Source of the DNA: Humitalea rosea | GTDB taxonomy: Bacteria; Pseudomonadota; Alphaproteobacteria; Acetobacterales; Acetobacteraceae | Length of the DNA stretch: 64,000 nucleotides | Direction of reading: 5' to 3' | NCBI RefSeq assembly: GCF_003253705.1 | Contig: NZ_QKYU01000010.1 | Coordinates: 1-64,000 of the forward strand | Part shown: positions 58,656 to 64,000 of the stretch, piece after piece | Position numbering within the stretch: position 1 is the first letter of the stretch | Layout of the letters: the number at the start of each line of letters is the position of its first letter | Notes under the pieces: generated by a model | Told to the model about the DNA's origin: nothing | Database searches by the model: none | The model's input: only the letters and a program-made list of their open reading frames with translations | Program-made: the position numbers and the translations under genes

Positions 58656-60473
58656 TCAGCCCAGGGGCGGCGCGAACAGGGCCGTCAGGCGGGCCTCGGG
58701 CATTGGGGCGCCGAGCAGGAAGCCCTGCACCGCCGTCGCGCCCGCGGCGGTCAGGAAGTCGAGCTGCGCCTGCGTCTCCACCCCTTCGGCGACGGTGCGG
58801 ATCGACAGCGCCTGGCCGAGCTGGATGATCGCCCGCACCACCGCTTCCGCCCGCTCGCCCGAATCCAGCTGGCGGATGAAGGCGCGGTCGATCTTCACGG
58901 TATCGAAGGGAAAGGCGTTCAGATAGCCGAGCGTGCCGTGCCCGCCGCCGAAATCATCCAGCGCGATACGCAGGCCAAGGCCGCGCAGCCGGTCGATCTG
59001 CTGCCGCACCCCGTCCGGGTCCTGCAGCAAGACCGTCTCGGTGACCTCGATCTCCAGCCGATCGGGCGACAGCCCCGACTCCGCCAGGGCCGACATCACG
59101 ATCGGCAGGAGATCGGTCAAATAGAAATTGGCCGCCGACATGTTGATGGAGATCGGCAGGTCGCTGTCCCAGCTCGCGGCGGCGGCGCAGGCGGTCCGCA
59201 GCACCCAGCGGTCGAGATGGGTGATCAGCCCGGTCGCCTCCGCAACCGGGATGAAATCATCGGGGACCAGCGGCGCCCGGCGCGGCCGCGGCCAGCGCAC
59301 CAGCGCCTCGGCGGCCATGAGCGTCCCGTCGTTGCTATGGAAGATCGGCTGCCAGGCCAGCACGAAGGGCTTGGGGGCGTCCCCGGTCAGGCTGGCGCGC
59401 AACGCGGCCTCGATGTCCTGCCGCCCGGGCAGGCCCTTGGCGGTGTCGCGTCCCAGAAGATGTGCCCCGGCCAGCCGCAGGGTCCGGCCGCGCCCGGTGC
59501 GCTTGGCGCGGTACAGCGCGGCATCGGCGATACGCAGCAGTCCCGCCGGCTCAATGGCGTCGAAGGGCGCGAGGGCGACCCCGATGGAACAGCGCAGCGC
59601 CACCGGCATGCCATCGATCATGCAGGGCGCGGCCAGGGCGCCGTGCAGACGGCCGGCAATCGCCAGCGCCTGGGCGGGGCTGGACAGGTCCCGGATGACG
59701 ACGGCGAATTCATCCTCGCCCAGCCGCGCGGCCAGATCGGCGTCCCTGAGGACGCTGCGGATCCGGCGACCGACCTCGCGCAGCGCCGCATCGCCGCCGG
59801 CATGGCCGAACAACTCGTTGATCTCCTTGAACCGATCCAAATCGATGAGCAGCAGCCCCACCGCGGCGTCGCTCCGGCTGCCGAGCGCGCCGATGGCCAG
59901 CTTCAAGGTCTGCTCAAGCGTGTGGCGGTTGGCGAGGCCCGTCAGCGGATCGGTCGCGGCCATGGTGCCCATGCGGCGCAGGGCCGCATTCAGCTGCATC
60001 GCCGAACTGACCCCGGTCGCGAGATCCTTCAGCATACCAAGCGCCGCCCGGCCCGGCAGCCGGGGCACCCGGTCCATCACGCAAAGCGTGCCGAGCGACA
60101 GCCCCGAGACATCGCGGATCGGCGCGCCGGCGAAGAAGCGGATGCCGGGCTCGCCGGTCACCATCGGATTGTCCTGGAAACGTTCGTCCCGCGTGGTGTC
60201 GGGGACCAGCAGCACGTCCTCGCCCTCGACCAGCCCTTCATTGCCGAAGGCAAGGCCGCGCGGCGTTTCCCGCAGATCGAGCCCATGCGCCGATTTGAAC
60301 CACTGGCGGTCAGCGTCGATCAGCGAAATCAGCGAGATGGGCATCCCGAACACGCCGGCAGCGATACGGGTGAAGATGTCGAACCGCTCTTCGGGCGGGG
60401 TGTCGAGGATGTCCAGCGCGTGAAGCGCGGCAAGCCGCCGATCTTCACACGCCGGTAAGGTGGCATCTAACAC
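58656..60473 (-). CDS. GAF-GGDEF-EAL cyclic di-GMP protein
   Basis: A 605-residue soluble signalling protein. GAF at about residues 20-155 (ILDTPPEERFD, RQWFKSAHGLD, RFFAGAPI, LGTLCVMD), GGDEF at 165-335 with LANRHTLEQ and DLDRFKEINELFGHAGGD, but the active-site loop reads LGEDEF instead of GGDEF. EAL at 350-600 has AEALVRW, NMSAANFY, EIEVTETVLL and ALDDFGGG. The EAL side looks active, the cyclase side doubtful, so net phosphodiesterase activity is likely. GGAG 8 bases before GTG 60473 favours that start; GTG 60479 is the alternative. The GAF is of the same type as in the sensor-adaptor at 22049. Confidence 0.9.
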   Translation of the reverse strand: MLDATLPACEDRRLAALHALDILDTPPEERFDIFTRIAAGVFGMPISLISLIDADRQWFKSAHGLDLRETPRGLAFGNEGLVEGEDVLLVPDTTRDERFQDNPMVTGEPGIRFFAGAPIRDVSGLSLGTLCVMDRVPRLPGRAALGMLKDLATGVSSAMQLNAALRRMGTMAATDPLTGLANRHTLEQTLKLAIGALGSRSDAAVGLLLIDLDRFKEINELFGHAGGDAALREVGRRIRSVLRDADLAARLGEDEFAVVIRDLSSPAQALAIAGRLHGALAAPCMIDGMPVALRCSIGVALAPFDAIEPAGLLRIADAALYRAKRTGRGRTLRLAGAHLLGRDTAKGLPGRQDIEAALRASLTGDAPKPFVLAWQPIFHSNDGTLMAAEALVRWPRPRRAPLVPDDFIPVAEATGLITHLDRWVLRTACAAAASWDSDLPISINMSAANFYLTDLLPIVMSALAESGLSPDRLEIEVTETVLLQDPDGVRQQIDRLRGLGLRIALDDFGGGHGTLGYLNAFPFDTVKIDRAFIRQLDSGERAEAVVRAIIQLGQALSIRTVAEGVETQAQLDFLTAAGATAVQGFLLGAPMPEARLTALFAPPLG

Positions 60474-60617
60474 ACGCACATCTCCGGGATGCGGAATACC
60501 GCTTGCGGCGGCAATCTATACCTCGGCGTGGCCTCAGCACAACCTCTGCGTGTATATCATCCGGTAACGAATTCAGCCTTATCGTCTCGATTGTTACGAT
60601 ATGGTGTTACCGAAAAT
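60474..60617. promoter_or_regulatory. AT-richer leader of the GAF-GGDEF-EAL gene
   Basis: This 144-bp gap is notably richer in A and T than its surroundings and holds an inverted repeat CGGTAAC (60562-60568) / GTTACCG (60606-60612). It is the likely promoter and regulator-binding region of the cyclic di-GMP gene; the binding factor is unknown. Confidence 0.4.
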
Positions 60618-62027
60618 TCACCCTTGCGCGTCGGGCGTCAGAACCATGCAGGCACCCTGGGCACGCAAGCGACCGCAGGCGGCCTCCGCCGCAACCCGCG
60701 AAAGCCCGGTGACACGGGCGCGCCAGAGCGTCGAGCGACCCTGGCTCACGGGCATCACGAGGGCACGGGCCTGGGCGACGGGGACGGCAGACCGCGCCCG
60801 GCTGGCCGCGCCCCGCGCCAGACGTTCAGAGCCGAAGGCGCCGACCTGGACGGCCCAGCTCGTCTCGGACTGAGCCTGGGCCTGGGCCTGGGCTTGAGGC
60901 TGGGGCGCATGGCGCGCCAGCACGGCCTGCAACCCGCCCGGCAGGGTATCGGCCGAGGCTGTGGGAACCAGGCGGAACCCGCGTGGCGCGGCGGCGGGGG
61001 CGGCGCTGGCCAGCACCGTCGCGGCGCGGGGCGCCGGGGCGGCGGCCGGTGGCGGCGGCAGCGACTCGGCCGTGACCGGGGCGGGCTGAGGCGCCAGATC
61101 GCCGGGGCTGACGATCGGCTCCATCCGCATCGTCGGCGCAAGGCGCGCATCGGCGAACTGGCGCGCCGGGGCTTCGGCCGGCGCCGCGGCGGAGAGCAAG
61201 GAGCCGGCCGGCGCATAGCCGCTGCTGACCAGCGGGGTCGAGGCATAGGTGCTGCCGTCGGGGATCGGCGCCATGGCCACGACCGGCCCCGGCGGCAGCG
61301 TCGCCACCTGGATGCCGGGGTCGAGGTTCTCACGCTGCTCGCGCAGCGCCAGCATCGTGCTGCGGTCCATGCGGCGCGGCCCGGACGGGATCGAAAGCGG
61401 AATTTCGGCCGCCGCGTAGATTTCCGGCGCGGCGCGTCGGCGGGGGCTCGCATCGACCACGCGCGGCCCGATGCGGGCGACGTAGTTGCGCGTCTCGGCC
61501 GGCAGGCCGCGCCCGTTCCAGAGGTAATCCTCCAGCCGGCGCGGGCCGGCGTTGTAGGCGGCCAGGAAGGCAGGGCTGCCATACAAATCGTACATCTGCC
61601 GCAGATAGGCAGTGCCGGCCATGATGCTGTCCCAGGGGTGATAGGGATCGCTGCCAAGGCCGTGCCGCGCGCGAAGCTCGGAATAGGTCGCCGGCATCAC
61701 CTGCATCAGCCCCATGGCGCCGACCGGCGACGTCGCGGTGGTGCGGCCCGCGCTTTCCTGGCGCATCACTTCGCGAATCCAGCGCTGCGGCACATCGAAG
61801 CGCTGCGAGGCCTCGGCGATATACGGGCCCCAGGGATCCCCCGGCGGCCCCGGCGGATCATAGGATGAAGGCCGCGAAGGGCCGCCGGCCGCGAAACTCG
61901 GGCTGACCTGGCGCGGCTGGGAGCCGCAGGCGGCAAGGCCGAGCAGCCCGACCAGCAGCGCGGAGCGCCAGGCGCCTCCAGCGCTGAACCAGGTCTTGGG
62001 GCTCGGGCAGGACTGGATGCGGTACAC
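60618..62027 (-). CDS. SPOR-domain lytic transglycosylase lipoprotein
   Basis: A 469-residue lipoprotein: lipobox LLGLAACG (Cys34), then an SLT-type lytic transglycosylase domain (about 65-200) with catalytic Glu91 in VMRQESAGR, SPVGAMGLMQVMPATY and AAYNAGPRR. A long Pro/Ala-rich linker (about 230-390, including a QAQAQAQAQ run) leads to a C-terminal SPOR-like domain (SWAVQVGAFGSERLA) that binds denuded glycan strands at division sites. GTG 62027 is preceded by AAGGGGA at 10 bases and gives the proper signal; the frame is open further upstream. Confidence 0.87.
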   Translation of the reverse strand: MYRIQSCPSPKTWFSAGGAWRSALLVGLLGLAACGSQPRQVSPSFAAGGPSRPSSYDPPGPPGDPWGPYIAEASQRFDVPQRWIREVMRQESAGRTTATSPVGAMGLMQVMPATYSELRARHGLGSDPYHPWDSIMAGTAYLRQMYDLYGSPAFLAAYNAGPRRLEDYLWNGRGLPAETRNYVARIGPRVVDASPRRRAAPEIYAAAEIPLSIPSGPRRMDRSTMLALREQRENLDPGIQVATLPPGPVVAMAPIPDGSTYASTPLVSSGYAPAGSLLSAAAPAEAPARQFADARLAPTMRMEPIVSPGDLAPQPAPVTAESLPPPPAAAPAPRAATVLASAAPAAAPRGFRLVPTASADTLPGGLQAVLARHAPQPQAQAQAQAQSETSWAVQVGAFGSERLARGAASRARSAVPVAQARALVMPVSQGRSTLWRARVTGLSRVAAEAACGRLRAQGACMVLTPDAQG

Positions 62028-62391
62028 TGGCGGCTTCCCCTTCTCTCCGGACCCACGCCTTGGGGCCCGAGCAGCGACCGTGCGGCAAACCGCCCAGCCG
62101 TCCCTCAGACGCGTGCCACCCCCCGGCACCGCGCGCCTGATTTCGTGCCCCGGCTCTCCGGGCGCACGACGGGTCTTCCCTTTGAGGATTTCCCGCTCCG
62201 GTTGCTTATCCGAAGCCGGGCGTCATCAGCAAGCACCAACCATGATGTCGCGCATCAGCGGGCGCCTGTAACACGCTGCTCACGCGAGGTTGCGTTTGGC
62301 GCAGAAGCATTGCGGCATCACTGTACGGCCTGGACTTCGCGCCCATGGGGGCCAACATCGCTACGCCATAACCAGCTGGAGACCCGCCAAC
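62028..62391. other. 364-bp divergent intergenic region
   Basis: It separates the lytic transglycosylase (minus) from the glycine-zipper lipoprotein (plus) and must carry both promoters. Frames cross it, but none has family-like content or a ribosome site. GGTTGC words occur at about 62193 and 62290, without partner elements of the EcfG type. No clear sigma-70 pair was found. Confidence 0.5.
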
Positions 62392-62949
62392 ATGTTCCAT
62401 TTCCGCGCTTCCGCCCCGCTTCGTGCACTTGCGGTGGTGCTGGTGCTTGGCGGCGGGCTTGCCGCCTGTGCTCCGCAGAACACGGGTTCGACCTATTCCG
62501 CCGGCAGCCTCGGCCGCGCCGCCTCGATCTCCTACGGGACCATCGTCGGCGTGCGCCCGGTGCAGGTCGCGGGCTCGCAAAGCGGCCTTGGCGCGCTCGG
62601 CGGTGCCGCGGCCGGTGGCGTCGCGGGCTCCTTCGTTGGCGGCGACTGGCGCTCCCGCGCGCTGATGGGCCTCGGCGGGGCGGTCGTCGGCGGCCTGGCC
62701 GGCAATGCGATCGAGGGCGGCGTGACCCGCGGCAGTGCCGTGGAATTCGTGGTCCGCGAGGATCGCGGCGGCGATATCGCCGTGGTCCAGACCAATGAGG
62801 AAGGGCTCCAGGCCGGCGATCGCGTCGTGATCAACCGCGGCGATCGCACCCGGCTTTCCCGCGCCGCGGGCAATGCGCCGCCGCCGGCCGGTGCCTACAA
62901 CCCGACCAGCGGCGGTGCCGCCTATGGCGCGCCCGTCTACAACAAGTAG
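62392..62949 (+). CDS. glycine-zipper outer membrane lipoprotein (SlyB/PcP-like)
   Basis: A 185-residue lipoprotein with lipobox GGGLAACA (Cys26), a short segment SYGTIVGVRPVQV, then a glycine-zipper membrane region (about residues 65-105: LGALGGAAAGGVAGSFVGG and LMGLGGAVVGGLAGNAIE) and a C-terminal domain with VVREDRGGDIAVVQ. The order is that of SlyB/Pcp proteins that stabilise the outer membrane. The ATG at 62392 gives the signal; upstream frame is not family-like. A 21-bp duplication covers the stop codon region. Confidence 0.85.
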   Translation: MFHFRASAPLRALAVVLVLGGGLAACAPQNTGSTYSAGSLGRAASISYGTIVGVRPVQVAGSQSGLGALGGAAAGGVAGSFVGGDWRSRALMGLGGAVVGGLAGNAIEGGVTRGSAVEFVVREDRGGDIAVVQTNEEGLQAGDRVVINRGDRTRLSRAAGNAPPPAGAYNPTSGGAAYGAPVYNK

Positions 62950-62982
62950 CGCCAAGGCGGGAACAAGTAGCGCCAAGGCGGG
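62941..62982 (+). repeat. exact 21-bp tandem duplication over the stop codon
   Basis: The block 62941-62961 is repeated without change at 62962-62982. The first copy contains the TAG stop of the glycine-zipper gene at 62947-62949; the second repeats the coding tail in the 3' untranslated region. Confidence 0.95.
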
Positions 62983-63038
62983 CCGGGTGGCGGTGGACGC
63001 TGGCGGCGAGGGCAACGGGGCGGTATAGGCGGCCCCAT

Positions 63039-63890
63039 ATGCTGGCGACCGCCCCCACCCTCCTCCCCCCTCCCACGATCCATGTGATCGATGCCAACAA
63101 CCCGAATCTGCGGGGGCGGGCGATCGAAGATCTGCGCGAGGGCTTCGCCACCTGGCGCCTGGCCTTCACCTTGGCCCGGCTGGACCTGCGCAACCGGTAT
63201 CGCGGCTCGGTGCTCGGGCCATTCTGGTTCACGCTGTCCGCGGCGGCGATGATCGGCGGCCTCGGGCTGCTCTATTCGCAGTTGTTCAAGGTCGATCTGG
63301 TCGGATATTTGCCGCATCTCGCGGTCAGCCTGATCGTCTGGCAGGTGATGGCCGGGCTCGCCAATGACGCCACCACCTGCATGACCCAGGTCGATGGCGT
63401 GATCCGGCAGTTGAAGCTGCCCTACACGATCCACGCCCTGCGCTGCACCTTCCGCAACGCGCTGACCGCGCTGCACCAGTTGCCGCTGATCCTGATCGTC
63501 TTCCTCATGCTCGGCCATAATCCCGGCTGGGCGGCCTTGCTGGCGCTGCCGGGGCTCGTGCTGCTCTGCGTGAACGGCTTCGCCGCCTCGATGCTGCTGG
63601 GGATGCTCTGCGCCCGGTTCCGGGACATCGGGCCGATCGTGGGCAATGTGCTGCAGCTCGCTTTCTTCCTGACCCCGATCATGTGGAAGCCCGACCAGCT
63701 TGGCGCGGTGAAGGTCTGGCTGCCGTTCAACCCCTTCTATTCGATCCTGGAGACGATTCGCGGCCCCTTGGTCGAGGGCGGCGGCGGCATCCTCGCCTGG
63801 GTGGCGGCGATCGTGTTCACCGCGCTGCATGCGGGCATCGCCTTCAGCTTCTTCGTCCGGTTCCGCGGACGTATCGCGTTCTGGGTCTGA
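63039..63890 (+). CDS. polysaccharide ABC exporter permease (Wzm/KpsM-like)
   Basis: A 283-residue ABC-2 type permease with six membrane helices in residues about 60-275. The motif LARLDLRNRYRGSVLGPFWFTLS (about 45-67, in part) and the C-terminal NPFYSILETIRGPLVEG are hallmarks of the TagG/Wzm/KpsM group that exports undecaprenyl-linked or lipid-linked glycans. The ATPase gene starts 4 bases after its stop. A further glycan biosynthesis cluster is expected beyond the window. Confidence 0.9.
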   Translation: MLATAPTLLPPPTIHVIDANNPNLRGRAIEDLREGFATWRLAFTLARLDLRNRYRGSVLGPFWFTLSAAAMIGGLGLLYSQLFKVDLVGYLPHLAVSLIVWQVMAGLANDATTCMTQVDGVIRQLKLPYTIHALRCTFRNALTALHQLPLILIVFLMLGHNPGWAALLALPGLVLLCVNGFAASMLLGMLCARFRDIGPIVGNVLQLAFFLTPIMWKPDQLGAVKVWLPFNPFYSILETIRGPLVEGGGGILAWVAAIVFTALHAGIAFSFFVRFRGRIAFWV

Positions 63891-63894
63891 GGCG

Positions 63895-64000
63895 ATGACT
63901 GCAAGCATCGAGGCGTCGAGCCTCTCGATCGACTTCCCGCTCTATCACGCGCCGGCGCGCAGCCTGAAGAAGCGGCTGCTGGCCAAGGCCGGCATCCGCG
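63895..64000 (+). CDS. polysaccharide ABC exporter ATP-binding protein (Wzt-like), 5' part
   Basis: Only the first 35 codons are in the window. The product opens with MTASIEASSLSIDFPLYH and goes on to SLKKRLLAKAG, the usual start of Wzt/TagH/KpsT-type ATPases (SIDFPLY, then RSLK). No Walker motif is reached yet. It is coupled to the permease gene and completes the exporter. Confidence 0.75.
   Translation, partial: MTASIEASSLSIDFPLYHAPARSLKKRLLAKAGIR

Noticed and set aside
1-64000. CRISPR arrays, insertion sequences with transposase, integrases, rRNA
   Set aside because: No array of spaced identical repeats, no transposase or integrase motif and no rRNA-like sequence were seen; the tandem repeats found have no spacers.

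Overview
The window is a high-GC, densely packed bacterial chromosome segment (about 70% G+C by eye, many ATGA stop/start overlaps). The gene set points to an alphaproteobacterium, most likely Rhodospirillales/Acetobacteraceae of the Roseomonas type: a PhyR/NepR/EcfG general stress response locus, a class I PHA synthase, a Bug-type (TctC) solute-binding protein, a ccmCDEFGHI block, and the neighbours aminotransferase-hom-glpX-recJ. The genus is an inference; no rRNA is present.

Layout: 1-5.0 kb, a polysaccharide-deacetylase-like gene converging on an AbrB transporter/two-amidase operon. 5.1-10.4 kb, cytochrome c maturation operon ccmC-D-E-F-G-H-I on the minus strand (ccmA and ccmB are not here). 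10.5-11.5 kb, YciI, EVE and Rieske proteins. 11.5-12.7 kb, a lower-GC cassette of a ParD-like gene coupled to a complete second-type methionine aminopeptidase, with phased operator-like repeats in front and imperfect 32-bp direct repeats on both sides. 12.7-15.5 kb, SDR, CinA-C and M20 amidohydrolase. 15.7-16.8 kb, a BLUF photoreceptor domain fused to a TetR-type HTH protein, next to tRNA-Glu(UUC). 17.2-25.3 kb, a MacB-like ABC exporter, TolC, a membrane fusion protein that carries cytoplasmic GAF and PAS domains, and OxyR, with two small secreted Cys-bracketed proteins. 25.4-30.7 kb, recJ-glpX-hom-aminotransferase. 30.9-36.4 kb, a proline-rich lipoprotein, phaC, lepA and a Bug protein. 36.4-40.1 kb, xanthine dehydrogenase subunits. 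40.1-46.1 kb, a general stress response island: Holin-X-like protein, DUF883, PRC barrel, small lipoprotein, HisKA_2 kinase, nepR, two ECF sigma genes, phyR, DUF1328. 46-51 kb, secreted protein, SbmA/YddA-like ABC transporter, phosphoesterase, lipid kinase, fasciclin protein. 51-58.6 kb, an acyl-CoA catabolic operon. 58.6-64 kb, GAF-GGDEF-EAL protein, lytic transglycosylase, glycine-zipper lipoprotein and the start of a polysaccharide ABC exporter.

Three things stand out. (1) The BLUF-TetR fusion keeps Tyr8, Asn32, Gln50 and Trp91 at exactly the PixD spacing, so it is a plausible blue-light-controlled transcription factor. (2) The GAF-PAS-TM-HlyD protein looks like an efflux adaptor with its own cytoplasmic sensor, translationally coupled to tolC and followed by oxyR. 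(3) Five genes in and near the stress island, and more weakly nepR-ecfG itself, are preceded by G[AC]AAC-N16/17-CGTT motifs that match the known EcfG promoter architecture, which suggests a local sigma-EcfG regulon.

Start sites were set from visible Shine-Dalgarno sequences, overlaps and signal peptides. Functions rest on motif recognition, not on database searches.
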